From a virus, in IMG/VR virus record IMGVR_UViG_3300042452_000449, positions 1 to 24,029 of that record: 24,029 bases of DNA. One strand, written 5' to 3'. Position 1 is the stretch's first letter, and every line of letters starts with the position of its first letter. Under the pieces are notes generated by a model. It had not been told where the DNA came from, did no database searches, and worked only from the letters and a program-made list of their open reading frames with translations. Of this stretch, positions 6,734 through 15,411 are shown piece by piece. The position numbers were made by a program, and so were the translations under genes.

Positions 6734-7337
6734 GGAACTTGCCCGTTTTCGGGAGAGCGCAACCGAATGGGCCAAAGAACGCCTCGCCGATGCGTCCACA
6801 GTCATAATTGACACGGAAACCACCGGCCTGCCAAGCAAAGATCCCGACACCGAAATTTGCCAGTTGGCGATTACCGACGTTAAGGGTCGCCCGCTCTTCT
6901 CGATGCTAGTGAAACCCAACAAGCCGATGAACGACGAGGTGATTGCGATTCACGGTATCACCAACGAACAAGTTCAAAACCAGCCCATCTTCTCTCAAAT
7001 TGCCAAGATGGTCGCCTTCGTTCTTGAAGGTAAGCACGTTGTTTGCTGGAACAGTGACTTCGACGTGAAACTTCTATGGTCTCTCTTCAAGAAGTACGAT
7101 CAAAAACTACCGAAGATTGCCGGTGCGTCCTGCGCGATGGACCAGTATTCCGAGTGGGTTGGCGAGTGGAACGCGAAGAAAGAAGGTTTCAAATGGCAGC
7201 GCCTTCCCGCCCTTTCCGGAATGCCAGCTCACGACGCTTTCGCAGACTGCCTTTCAACCATCAAAGTGATTGAGATGATGGCGGGATCGATGAGCAAGGA
7301 AGAACTCAACGCTGAGGATATTGACCTCGACTTCTGA
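6717..7337 (+). CDS. DnaQ-like DEDDh 3'-5' exonuclease
   Basis: A 206-residue single-domain exonuclease. The motifs in order are ExoI IIDTETTGL with Asp32 and Glu34, an IHGITNEQV segment (residues 78-86), ExoII NSDFD with Asp114, and ExoIII HDAFAD with His172 and Asp177. This is a complete DEDDh set, so metal-dependent 3'-5' hydrolysis of DNA (proofreading or end trimming) is expected. Start ATG 6717 is chosen because the frame upstream of it (from a TTG at 6648) lies entirely inside the preceding gene and is not exonuclease-like. The C-terminus is an extra acidic tail ending EDIDLDF, the same DLDF tip as the SSB-like protein, which may recruit it to a shared partner. Confidence 0.88.
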   Translation: MKPTTEELARFRESATEWAKERLADASTVIIDTETTGLPSKDPDTEICQLAITDVKGRPLFSMLVKPNKPMNDEVIAIHGITNEQVQNQPIFSQIAKMVAFVLEGKHVVCWNSDFDVKLLWSLFKKYDQKLPKIAGASCAMDQYSEWVGEWNAKKEGFKWQRLPALSGMPAHDAFADCLSTIKVIEMMAGSMSKEELNAEDIDLDF

Positions 7338-7365
7338 TTTACACGTGGCACTCTCCCCCTATACT
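7338..7365 (+). promoter_or_regulatory. Promoter TTTACA-N16-TATACT
   Basis: TTTACA at 7338-7343 follows directly after the exonuclease stop codon, with TATACT at 7360-7365 (16-base spacer). The predicted start near 7372 gives a leader of about 18 bases to ATG 7390. It would drive the small gene and thyX. Confidence 0.5.
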
Positions 7366-7389
7366 ATTCCCGACCAACTCACTGGAACA

Positions 7390-7572
7390 ATGTACGAATT
7401 TGGGCGTTATCGTCTAACATACGAGCCCCCCTCCGATGTAGTCGAAACCGAAATTTCGATGACCATCTCTTCAGACGCGACTCTACCTCAAATGGTAGAG
7501 CTCTTTCAGAATTTCCTTCAAGTCAACGGGTATCTACTTGACGGCGCAGTACTGAAGGTCTCAGAAGAATGA
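7390..7572 (+). CDS. Small hypothetical protein upstream of thyX
   Basis: A 60-residue protein from ATG 7390 (MYEFGRYRLTYEPPSD..). The frame is open back to 7321, but that part overlaps the predicted promoter at 7338-7365 and the exonuclease end, so the internal ATG is preferred. The composition suggests two beta strands and a helix (LPQMVELFQNFLQVNGY). I do not recognise it. Its TGA overlaps the thyX ATG (ATGA at 7569-7572), so it is probably translationally coupled to thyX. Confidence 0.5.
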   Translation: MYEFGRYRLTYEPPSDVVETEISMTISSDATLPQMVELFQNFLQVNGYLLDGAVLKVSEE

Positions 7573-8348
7573 AAAACAGCAATCCCTGGTTCATTGAAGG
7601 GTCGTCTCGCGCCCGCCTTGTTTGGGTAACTCCCGACGCTGAAGAGCACATCGCCTACATCGCTCGTGTCAGCAACCCGAAGAATCAAGAGAACGAAAAG
7701 TTCGAAGGTCTTCTGAAGTATTGCATCAAGCAAGGCCACGTTTCGGTGTTTGAGCAGGCTTATATGTGCGTGGAGTTGATCACTCCGCTGGCAATCGCAA
7801 CGCAAATGCTTCGTCACCGGTCTTTCTGCTTTCAGCAATTTTCGCTACGTTACAGCTCGAACGAAGAGTTGAAAGATCTGCTTGGCGAATTCGGCTCCCT
7901 GTACTACATTCCTGAAGAGGCGCGAGTTCAGGATCACAGGAATCGTCAGAACAGCATCTTTGCGGATGACGCAAAGCTGACTGACGAGATGATGAACACA
8001 ATGCAGTCCGCTTACACAGTTGCAGACCTCGCCTACAATGATCTCCTTAAAAGTGACATCGCGAAAGAAGTCGCCCGCTTCGTACTTCCGCAGGGTGGTT
8101 ACACTCGTATGTACGTCACAGGTAATGTTCGCAGCTGGATGCATTACGTTGGGGTACGTGACGACGAAGGTATTGCTCAGTGGGAGCACGTTGAACTCGC
8201 CCGCGCAATCCGCCCCATCTTCTCAACGCAATTCCCCACCGTCTCCAGAGCCTACTTCAATCGGGAGCCTTCTTCCCTAGAGATTGAAAACCAAGAACTC
8301 AAAGCTGAGATCGAAACCTTGAAAGCTATCCTGCGGGGCAAACTCTGA
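7569..8348 (+). CDS. thyX: Flavin-dependent thymidylate synthase ThyX
   Basis: A 259-residue protein that makes dTMP from dUMP using FAD, NADPH and methylenetetrahydrofolate. The diagnostic ThyX motif RHR-x7-S is present: Arg82-His83-Arg84, SFCFQQF, Ser92, followed by RYS at 94-96. GHVSVFEQ (56-63) and the late VRSWMHYVGVR..AQWEHVELARAI segment also fit the family. Many phages carry thyX to raise the dTTP supply. Together with the dCMP deaminase at 22504 it forms a dCMP to dUMP to dTMP route. The last ~29 residues (from about 231) form an unusual charged, leucine-spaced coiled-coil-like extension beyond the usual end. ATGA coupling joins it to the small upstream gene. Confidence 0.95.
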   Translation: MKNSNPWFIEGSSRARLVWVTPDAEEHIAYIARVSNPKNQENEKFEGLLKYCIKQGHVSVFEQAYMCVELITPLAIATQMLRHRSFCFQQFSLRYSSNEELKDLLGEFGSLYYIPEEARVQDHRNRQNSIFADDAKLTDEMMNTMQSAYTVADLAYNDLLKSDIAKEVARFVLPQGGYTRMYVTGNVRSWMHYVGVRDDEGIAQWEHVELARAIRPIFSTQFPTVSRAYFNREPSSLEIENQELKAEIETLKAILRGKL

Positions 8349-8349
8349 A

Positions 8350-8571
8350 ATGGCAACGTTGACTAAACAGCTCGTTCACGCCCACTGGCACATTCTGGAA
8401 GACTGGCCGAAGAAAGATGGCGATTACGTTGTTTGTTTCCTTCAGGACAACGGCGATTACGGCTGGCCGGACATCTGGGAATTCACTGCCCGCGACGGGT
8501 GGGAACCCGTTGCCGGCCAAGATCACGCAGACCAGCCTACGCACTGGTGCGACTTACCCATGCCTCGATGA
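8350..8571 (+). CDS. DUF551-like small protein
   Basis: A 73-residue, Trp-rich protein with two spaced motifs: WPKKDGDYVVCFLQDNGDYGWP..WEF and a closing PTHWCDLPMP. A final THWxxLPxP after a short beta-rich body is the hallmark of the DUF551 family of small phage and bacterial proteins, whose function is unknown. ATG 8350 lies one base after the thyX stop. Its TGA overlaps the next start (ATGA 8568-8571), so it is locked between thyX and the 5' nuclease in one operon. Confidence 0.65.
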   Translation: MATLTKQLVHAHWHILEDWPKKDGDYVVCFLQDNGDYGWPDIWEFTARDGWEPVAGQDHADQPTHWCDLPMPR

Positions 8572-9539
8572 TTGACAGACCGAAACTAGAAACCAACTTT
8601 CAATTTCGGAACGATCCAGCTCCCGTCGTGGTGGTAGATTTTCACGTCTACCTTCACGACATTCTTCGCTGGTTTGAGGAAAAGATTGAAAACTCGTTCA
8701 AGCCCGAGGTTGAAGACAAACTCCTCAAAGGTGCCTGGGCGCTCAAAATAAATCGTGGCCCGGATATGCTCCCTCGCCACTCGTACCGCATCGTGGTTGT
8801 GGCCGATAGCAGATTCTCTGATACAGGGAACTATTGGCGAGACCGGTTCATGCGGGAGTCAACAACCGTGAAATCCGCTTGGGAACAGTATGCTGAGGCG
8901 CAAGGTAAAAACCTTTCTGAAATTTCTACACATTACAAGGGAACCAGGGGCGAGAAAACCGACAACTTCTGGCGTGTTTTCAACGTCGGATGGTCGTATT
9001 GTAATGAGTACTTCCCGATTTTCGCTCAGGAAGGTTTCGAAGCGGACGACATTGCGGGCGCTATCTATCGCCTCAGTCGGGATAGCGGCGCTGACAGCGT
9101 TGTTACTCAGCGGCAAATCTTCCTCTCGACCTTAGATCGTGACTGGAGCCAACTTGTCGATGAAGAACATGGAGTCTACTTCGCAAACACCCGAGTACCG
9201 TTCCCAAAGGAGAAAATACAGGAGAGACTTGTCGGCAACCAGGGCGTTATTGAGCATACTCTTCATCGCATGGGTTACGAACTCGATCATCCTCGCAATC
9301 TCGCTGATTGGAAAGTCAAACACGGTGATCTGGGTGACAATTTGCCTCCAGGCAGCCCTAAATGTCTCTTTGATCTTTGCGAACCGAACCCTCATTATTC
9401 TGTTGAGGAAACGGCACCGTGGTATAGTCGACTTGTGGAGTGTTTGAACGATCCGAATCCGAACGATCGCGTTGACCACTTTGAATCAACGATTCGTCAG
9501 TTTGCGAAGATCTGCCTTGAGCCCCCTGTGAGGCTTTAA
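8568..9539 (+). CDS. FEN/PIN-type 5'-3' exonuclease (flap nuclease)
   Basis: A 323-residue protein with the acidic-residue layout of 5' nucleases (T4 RNase H, T5 D15 and FEN family). It has VVVDFHVYL with Asp24, IVVVADSRF with Asp80, YKGTRGEKTDNFW (123-135), FEADDIAGAIYRL with Glu158, Asp160 and Asp161, LSTLDRDWSQLV with Asp190 and Asp192, and GDLGDNLPPG with Asp254 and Asp257 near the helix-hairpin region. The role is removal of RNA primers and 5' flaps during replication and repair. The frame is open back to 8433, but residues before ATG 8568 are Arg-rich shadow translation of the DUF551-like gene, so the ATGA junction start is chosen. It ends the replication operon before the tail module. 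Confidence 0.85.
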   Translation: MIDRPKLETNFQFRNDPAPVVVVDFHVYLHDILRWFEEKIENSFKPEVEDKLLKGAWALKINRGPDMLPRHSYRIVVVADSRFSDTGNYWRDRFMRESTTVKSAWEQYAEAQGKNLSEISTHYKGTRGEKTDNFWRVFNVGWSYCNEYFPIFAQEGFEADDIAGAIYRLSRDSGADSVVTQRQIFLSTLDRDWSQLVDEEHGVYFANTRVPFPKEKIQERLVGNQGVIEHTLHRMGYELDHPRNLADWKVKHGDLGDNLPPGSPKCLFDLCEPNPHYSVEETAPWYSRLVECLNDPNPNDRVDHFESTIRQFAKICLEPPVRL

Positions 9540-9573
9540 TCAGGGTAAAAGTTAACAGCTAAGCTGAATAAGG

Positions 9574-10257
9574 ATGTCTGATGCCGCCTACCAGGCGAAG
9601 TACCTGTCGATGGCGCGTCTCTTGTGGGAGGCGGCAGAGGGTTTGCCTGAAAGAATTTCTGATAACTACTCTAATTATCTTCGGCACGATTATTCTGACG
9701 GTTCCGTTTCTCTCGCGCCGCTGATCAACAAGTTTGACTTTGCCGATGGCCTGGAACCCGAAGAGTGGGACGAGGCCGTCGAGATTCTTGGCAAAGTGGA
9801 CCCGTCTGATTGGCCATTTGTTGACGACATCGTTTCAGTCAACACAGAAGAACTTCTGCGAATCTACGACGAAGACGCAACTCCTGGGTGCGAGACTCAG
9901 GACTTCATCGAAGATAGCCTAGGGTGCGGTGAAAAGTGTGAGCAGGTGCTGCAGAGGGTAATTGAGTCCGTGTTTGGCTCACCTGTAGAAAAGATTCGTA
10001 GCAATTCCGGCGACTTTCCGAAAGAAGAGAATCAGTTTCTTCAGAAGGGTGACGGAACATTTGCCGGCACGTTTATGCACGGCGACCACAAATTCAACTT
10101 TGAAATTGCACCCACTGAGAGCGGTTGGCTTTGCACATATCGCATGAAGGCGGACTCGCTTGACAGTCTGCCACCGGTTCCGAATGAGCACAAAGACGAA
10201 GACGACGAAACGAAGAAGGACTACACACGTAGAGTGCGAACTCGGGGGTGGAAATAA
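9574..10257 (+). CDS. Acidic hypothetical protein
   Basis: A 227-residue, strongly acidic protein. The N-terminal half is helical with many Asp, Glu and Trp residues (EEWDEAVEILGKVD, WPFVDDIVSV). A middle Cys cluster (PGCETQD, LGCGEKCEQ) follows, then a beta-like segment (GTFAGTFMHGDHKFNFEIAP) and a highly charged tail ending RVRTRGWK. I do not recognise the family. Start ATG 9574 directly follows AAGG with no spacer, so the start is not certain. Its TAA overlaps the next ATG (TAATG 10255-10259), tying it to the tail module. Confidence 0.6.
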   Translation: MSDAAYQAKYLSMARLLWEAAEGLPERISDNYSNYLRHDYSDGSVSLAPLINKFDFADGLEPEEWDEAVEILGKVDPSDWPFVDDIVSVNTEELLRIYDEDATPGCETQDFIEDSLGCGEKCEQVLQRVIESVFGSPVEKIRSNSGDFPKEENQFLQKGDGTFAGTFMHGDHKFNFEIAPTESGWLCTYRMKADSLDSLPPVPNEHKDEDDETKKDYTRRVRTRGWK

Positions 10258-10997
10258 TGGCTAATCCTGGCGGTCCGCTGAACATGGTCGGCATTACGCC
10301 GCAGCTTGTTTCAAACTTAGTCACAACGAGTGTGAGCTCCGGAGTTACATCCAGCGCGAATCAACTCCTGGCAGGCGTTGCGAACCAGAGCCTTGCACAA
10401 GCGGGTTCAGCTTTGGTGGGGAATGCTGCCGGCAACCTTGTGAACGTCGGTATCAACTCTCTTCTTGGGACGCAAGTCGCTGGTGTTTCCGGCCTCAATT
10501 TGAACACCGGAGCAAACGTTCTTGCCTCAACGATCACACCTTTTGTTACAGGTGCGCTCGCGCAAGGAATCAACCAGTCGATTCAAAACAGTCTGAAAGG
10601 TGCTGGGCCACTTGGTCAAGTTCTGGCCGAGATCGGGACTGGCCTGGTAAATCAAGGCCTCAACGGTCTTACGAACTTGATTGGCGGGGGAATCACGCCC
10701 GGTTCGGGCTTAAGTTCTAGCAATGCCACGAAATTTTTCCCCGGTGCTGGAGATGAGCCGGAAGCAAACTACAATGGCGGCGGTTCTTACACGCTGGGTT
10801 CAAATGGCCCCGACGTGGTGATTGCGATCCGCGCAGCAAACTCGGGTCCGCAGACTTTTGAGAACTACTCTTCAATTTTCAACCCTGTTACCCCGGTAAC
10901 TCTCGCCACTACCAGCCGAACAAATTCGAGCAGAGACGTAAACTCGGCTGTCAACGTAGTCAAGAGGAGTGCAATGTTCGTTGGGGGAGGTTTGTAA
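10257..10997 (+). CDS. Gly/Ala/Asn-rich tail-module structural protein
   Basis: A 246-residue low-complexity protein rich in Gly, Ala, Asn, Ser and Leu, with repeated amphipathic segments (NQLLAGVANQSLAQAGSALVG, split here by composition, and ALAQGINQSIQNSL). The C-terminal third is more globular. There is no charge cluster or enzyme motif. It is placed immediately before a tail-hub-like gene and the tape measure, so a tail or baseplate component is inferred. ATG 10257 is chosen over an in-frame start at 10248, because it forms a TAATG overlap with the upstream stop and GGTGG precedes it. Confidence 0.6.
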   Translation: MANPGGPLNMVGITPQLVSNLVTTSVSSGVTSSANQLLAGVANQSLAQAGSALVGNAAGNLVNVGINSLLGTQVAGVSGLNLNTGANVLASTITPFVTGALAQGINQSIQNSLKGAGPLGQVLAEIGTGLVNQGLNGLTNLIGGGITPGSGLSSSNATKFFPGAGDEPEANYNGGGSYTLGSNGPDVVIAIRAANSGPQTFENYSSIFNPVTPVTLATTSRTNSSRDVNSAVNVVKRSAMFVGGGL

Positions 10998-11000
10998 TTC

Positions 11001-11840
11001 ATGGCCTATTCTGATAGTTTCTCGAATTCGTTTAGGACCGACTTAAAGCTGGTTGATTTTTCCGAACCACTCAATTTTCCTGTTGTAGATTTTAACGCAG
11101 AGAGGCGTTTTGATCTCAATCTTATTTTCAACCCAAATGTTAACCTATGGCCCACAAGTTGGACCTTCATTTGCGCCCCGGATGAAATCTCCTGGACGAC
11201 TTCTAACGCAGTCAATCGCGTCGATATCTTCGGCACAAACAGCCCGCCAGCAATTTCTGGGACCAAGGGTTTGCGTGAATTTACCTTGAGCAATGCGCTC
11301 GTCGAGGGTTTCTCTCGAAACAAGACGGTCGAGGCCAAGGTTTCAGCGTTAGAGGACCTCTTAAAGTATAAGTCTTCGCTGTCCGGTGGTTTCGTTAACG
11401 TCCCTGTGTACCAAGTGTGGGCGAACCAGAAGGGTTACGGTCAACAGGCATATTTCCTGCTCAAGAGTGTGCAGGTTAAGGAAAAGATGCGCGACCTCAC
11501 GGGTGACTCAACTCGTGCTTACGTTGACGTCTCTTTCGTCGAGGTTCCTGCGTTTCAAGTGGACTCCGGTATTGACCAGGCACCGTTTTCACAGCAGGCA
11601 AAAAACAGCACTTTGCTTAAAATTGGTTTTACAGCGTCCCAAACACAGCTTGAAGCAGCGAAAAAAGGTTTCGCAAACCAGGGAATCGGCACAACAAAAT
11701 CTAAATCAGGTGCCGGGGCTCCAACAGCAACACCTGCCTCAACGGGTTCTGCCTCAGCGACACCCTCCACCATTACAGCAACTGGGGGATTTAACCGTCT
11801 GGGTGGAATAAAAAACCCGAATTCAACCCCGCAACCATAA
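11001..11840 (+). CDS. Tail-hub / baseplate protein, XkdP-like layout without a visible LysM
   Basis: A 279-residue protein. Residues ~50-175 contain FICAPDEISW, FGTNSPPAISGTKGLREF, a long helix and SVQVKEKMRDLTGDSTRAYVDVSFVEVP. This order (P..I.W, IxGTxxPPxxxGxKGLxE, then a final Y-x-VxFxE strand) is what I recall from the central domain of XkdP/gpX-type tail proteins of contractile phages. The C-terminal ~70 residues are an unstructured Ala/Thr/Ser/Pro linker ending in a short basic tail. Its position just before the tape measure supports a tail-tube or baseplate role. The family call is by pattern memory only. It starts 3 bases after the previous stop. Confidence 0.5.
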   Translation: MAYSDSFSNSFRTDLKLVDFSEPLNFPVVDFNAERRFDLNLIFNPNVNLWPTSWTFICAPDEISWTTSNAVNRVDIFGTNSPPAISGTKGLREFTLSNALVEGFSRNKTVEAKVSALEDLLKYKSSLSGGFVNVPVYQVWANQKGYGQQAYFLLKSVQVKEKMRDLTGDSTRAYVDVSFVEVPAFQVDSGIDQAPFSQQAKNSTLLKIGFTASQTQLEAAKKGFANQGIGTTKSKSGAGAPTATPASTGSASATPSTITATGGFNRLGGIKNPNSTPQP

Positions 11841-11850
11841 GTACCATAAC

Positions 11851-14800
11851 ATGGCTATTGACAATCGCACTTTTACGTTAATCGGGAAATTTGAGGACGG
11901 AATTACCCCCAATCTTAAGAAAATAAGTAAAGAGATAAACAACCTCTCCAAATCTTTTTCTAACCTTGAGTCTTCCCTCAAACCCGTTTCAAGGGGCTTG
12001 ACAAACCTTAGCAAAAGCACAGACACGGTTTCCAAGTCTTTTATGGCACAACGCAATAGTGTTGAGTCAAGTATTCGAGCAATGTCTGCCTACGCTAAAG
12101 AAGCTGGAAGAGTCGTAGCAGCTAATAAAGCGATTGAACGGTCTGCAAAAGCAGCTGGTGGCGGTCGTACCCCCCCAGAGGCAGGTGGAGCAGGTGGAGG
12201 CGGTAGTTCCAAATCTTCAGCCGCAGCTGTAGGAGGTTTGGTTGCGGGTCAGCAACTAGCAGGCATGATATCTGGCGCCATTGTTAGAGGTTTTCAGGTG
12301 GGGGTTTCCATAATGCAGAAACCCTTCCAATACGCTGTCAACGCTTTTGGCGAACGAATGCAAGACGAGCTGTCAGATATTCAATCTGCCGGAGGGATGT
12401 TTTCAATCGATAAACGTGACAAAATGGGTGTCTTCAAGAGTTTTGAGGACGCCAGGGAGTTTCAGAAACAACTCAATGTCCGGTTAGCGCAATCTGCCGC
12501 CGCACTCCCTGGAGCCACGGAGGACTACGTAAAGCAAGCAAAACAACTGACTGACAATATGATGTTGGCTTACTCCAAGAATAAAAAATCTTTCATGGAG
12601 TTTGCTAAAACACTGGGGCCAGTGGCAGGAGAGCGCGACGCTCTTGGCCTTGTCTTGCAAAAATTCACCGAAAAATCTGTCTTACTTGGTATGGGCAGCG
12701 GCGGAAGTAGCTCATACGGCGTGCCGCAGATCCTGGCAATGCTTTTGGATCAAGAACGAGTGAATGTTCGTGCTTTTCAGAGATTTTCTGCTTACCAGAG
12801 CAACCCGCTCCTAAAAAACGCACTTGAAAACGCCCAACCAGAACTGGCTAAGACTGTTAAGGGCAGCTCAGAAAGACTCAAGCTAATTCAAAAAGTTCTG
12901 GACGAGGCAGTACCAAATGAAGTGGTAATGGCCCTCAAAAACTCCTTATCAGGGGTTAAAGAGGCTATTCGCTCGGGCCTACTGGACCCCGAAGCGGGAC
13001 TGTTCGGTCTTGGTAGAGCCTTAAATTTAAGTGTCCCTAAAGTAAATGCGCTCGGTCAGTATCTGGATGAAAATGGTAGAGTAGTGAACGATGTAAATAG
13101 GGCTGTAAGGGAGTCTGCCTCCCTGTATGACTTGTTAAGGGAGACACTAGGGGGATTTGTTCTTCCTTTGTCTGAACTTGTAGGAATTCTTCCGCAAATT
13201 TTTGATCCTTTGGAGGGAATAGGTCGGCAGATGGTAGATTTTCGGGGCATAGCTCAAAGGTTCTACCGTAATTTTAACCAGTACGTGGCGGAGTTTGAGT
13301 ATCTATCGAAATCCGTGGGAGGTGCCGCAGGTGGAAAAATCAAATCCACTGCCGGTGCCCGTGGGGCATTGCTTGCCTTCAGCGACCTTCTTACAGATTT
13401 TGGAGCCTTTAAGGAAACCGATTTCACACGAATTTCAAAACAACTCCAGAACCCCAACGTGAATTTTGCTAATGTGGGTAAAGAAATTTTCTCCACGCTT
13501 TTCAACTCCGACTTCATGAAGACAGTGGGCGAAGTGATCGGAAGCGTGGTTGGCTCCACACTAAAGATGGTCGGCGATTTGATGGCAGGGGTTACCGACA
13601 TGACAGAAGCTGGGCCATTCGCCCAAGGATTAAAGAGTGGTTGGGATAAAGCCAAAGGGTCTATCGGCGTGACTCTGATATTCCGATCTCTTCTTCGAGT
13701 CATATTTAACGGACTAGTCAATTTATTCAAGAGCGCACCTTTAGAAACAAGCATATTTGCAGGATTAACTTTAGGACTGCCAGTTCTGCAAGGTGCGATT
13801 GCAGCCGGAATTACTAAGGTGTTTGAGTCTGTGTTGACGGGGGGAAGAGCAGGCGCAGCAATGAAGGGCATGGCGGGGGGTGGTAAGTTTATCCCTGGCG
13901 CTTCTTTAGCTTTTGGTGCTCTTGACGTCGCCATGAGAATGGGATCCGGTCAGGATGCCGGAAGAGCTATTGGGGGCGCGGCGGCAACCGCTATCGGAGC
14001 AACTCTAGGGGGCATTCTAGGTCAGGCCATAATCCCTGTCCCTGGTGTCGGAGCGGCGGTGGGAATGGTTGCAGGCGGTGTCATTGGTGATAAGATTGGA
14101 TCATATCTCTTAGGACCCTCCGACGCTCAACGGGCAGCCGCAGAAGCTCAAAAAGCGGCTGCCGACGCAATGAACCGAGCTCAAGAGGGAGCGGCAGGAA
14201 AATACTTCGATCCGTCGAAACTTGGAGGTGTTGAAGCAATTTCTCAACGATTCGGGGGAGGTGCTGGGCTATTAAAAGCACTTTCCGATCCTGCTCAAGT
14301 GAAACAATTGGGTCTTTCGCCGGAAGGTGTCCAACAAGCTAAAATCCTAGCCGGGTATATGACTCAGCTAAACGGCGCAGTTAGCAAAACAAAATCTGCT
14401 CAAGACACCTACTCTCGCGCTGTTGCCTTAAATACAGGGAATCAAGAAACAGCTCGGAAAAGACTGGAAGCGGCTCAGACAGCTCAAAGGACACTAGAAG
14501 CCAGTATGAGAAAGGCGTGGGAGACTACAAGTTCTTCAGAAAGACTAAGGTTAACCACGGCTGCGAACGCTCTGTCAGGCGCAATTAACGAAGCTGCCTC
14601 AAAATTACGCAGAGGGTCTAGCATTGGTGAGACGCCCGCCGCCTTCGCCAAACCCGTTTACGCAGGGACACCGGGTCGTAAAATGGGTTTGTTTGACGCA
14701 ATTGCTACTGAAATGGCACACAAACCGGCTGGAACCGACTTGCTGATTGCGAACTCAAGTGAAACTGTAATTCCAGCAGCAGGTGGTTGGGCTGGAAGTA

Positions 14801-15408
14801 TGGCGTCTGGGTTTGACGTTTTCACGTCCGCTGCTAAAAAACTTGCCGAAATGGCTGGAGGAATGTCTGGTCTGGGTGACATCATCAGCGTTGGTAAAAA
14901 ACTTCTGTCCATGGGTCTTCAAGTTGGAGAGAACCCATACTTCCAGTATGGTATGGGATTTCTCCCTGGTGGTGGTGGTAGAATTGGTCGTCACGCTAAA
15001 AACTCGTATCACTACAGAGGGAGAGCCTTAGATGTGTCTGGGCCGCCAGGTTTACTAGACGCAGCATACGCTCAACTCAAGGGCACTAACCCTGCTGAAC
15101 TTTTGTGGCGCTCCCCCGGTCACTACGATCACCTCCACGTTGCTTATGCCATGGGCGCAGGAATGCCAGCGTTCTTCTCATCACAAAGAGCTGCGATGGA
15201 TTGGGAGCGCAAGGCGACACTAGGCAACGTCAAAGTTTCCTCGATAACTTCGAATTCCTCCGAAGGAATGGGAGGTGCGGTGTCCGTGAACGCACCGATC
15301 ACGATTTATCAACAGCCGGGTCAAAACTCCGAGCAACTTGCCGCCTTGGTGGCGATGGAACTTTCAAACGCAATCAATCAAGCTCGCTCTTCTTCGATGT
15401 ACGTGTAA
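11851..15408 (+). CDS. Tape measure protein with M15-like peptidase motif
   Basis: A 1185-residue protein, the longest in the window, setting tail length and helping DNA pass the cell envelope. It has a helical N-terminus, a Gly-rich linker (~105-125) and long helical segments. A Gly/Ala-rich hydrophobic region at ~706-755 has glycine-zipper spacing, suited to membrane insertion. LLIANSSETVIPAAGG occurs near residue 970, as in other tape measures. At ~1052-1098 there is SYHYRGRALDV followed by SPGHYDHLHVAY: His1054, Asp1061, and His1094 with His1096. This resembles the zinc site of M15/LAS murein peptidases (HxxGxAxD and HxH), so it may cleave peptidoglycan cross-links. At about 1.5 Å per residue the tail would be near 180 nm. 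That is a rule-of-thumb estimate. Confidence 0.88.
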   Translation: MAIDNRTFTLIGKFEDGITPNLKKISKEINNLSKSFSNLESSLKPVSRGLTNLSKSTDTVSKSFMAQRNSVESSIRAMSAYAKEAGRVVAANKAIERSAKAAGGGRTPPEAGGAGGGGSSKSSAAAVGGLVAGQQLAGMISGAIVRGFQVGVSIMQKPFQYAVNAFGERMQDELSDIQSAGGMFSIDKRDKMGVFKSFEDAREFQKQLNVRLAQSAAALPGATEDYVKQAKQLTDNMMLAYSKNKKSFMEFAKTLGPVAGERDALGLVLQKFTEKSVLLGMGSGGSSSYGVPQILAMLLDQERVNVRAFQRFSAYQSNPLLKNALENAQPELAKTVKGSSERLKLIQKVLDEAVPNEVVMALKNSLSGVKEAIRSGLLDPEAGLFGLGRALNLSVPKVNALGQYLDENGRVVNDVNRAVRESASLYDLLRETLGGFVLPLSELVGILPQIFDPLEGIGRQMVDFRGIAQRFYRNFNQYVAEFEYLSKSVGGAAGGKIKSTAGARGALLAFSDLLTDFGAFKETDFTRISKQLQNPNVNFANVGKEIFSTLFNSDFMKTVGEVIGSVVGSTLKMVGDLMAGVTDMTEAGPFAQGLKSGWDKAKGSIGVTLIFRSLLRVIFNGLVNLFKSAPLETSIFAGLTLGLPVLQGAIAAGITKVFESVLTGGRAGAAMKGMAGGGKFIPGASLAFGALDVAMRMGSGQDAGRAIGGAAATAIGATLGGILGQAIIPVPGVGAAVGMVAGGVIGDKIGSYLLGPSDAQRAAAEAQKAAADAMNRAQEGAAGKYFDPSKLGGVEAISQRFGGGAGLLKALSDPAQVKQLGLSPEGVQQAKILAGYMTQLNGAVSKTKSAQDTYSRAVALNTGNQETARKRLEAAQTAQRTLEASMRKAWETTSSSERLRLTTAANALSGAINEAASKLRRGSSIGETPAAFAKPVYAGTPGRKMGLFDAIATEMAHKPAGTDLLIANSSETVIPAAGGWAGSMASGFDVFTSAAKKLAEMAGGMSGLGDIISVGKKLLSMGLQVGENPYFQYGMGFLPGGGGRIGRHAKNSYHYRGRALDVSGPPGLLDAAYAQLKGTNPAELLWRSPGHYDHLHVAYAMGAGMPAFFSSQRAAMDWERKATLGNVKVSSITSNSSEGMGGAVSVNAPITIYQQPGQNSEQLAALVAMELSNAINQARSSSMYV

Positions 15409-15411
15409 ACT

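Noticed and set aside
8433-8567. N-terminal extension of the 5' nuclease frame back to ATG 8433
   Set aside because: The extension is an Arg-rich shadow of the DUF551-like gene. The ATGA junction at 8568 fits the operon style and puts the first catalytic strand close to the N-terminus.
9513-9537. Possible terminator after the 5' nuclease (GCCT...AGGC or AGCC...GGCT followed by TTT)
   Set aside because: Only four-base stems, two competing pairings, location inside the coding sequence and only three T residues; too weak to call.
13263-13934. A 223-codon minus-strand frame inside the tape measure gene
   Set aside because: Lies wholly within the tape measure, is low complexity in Pro, Ser and Ala, and has no start signals; antisense shadow.
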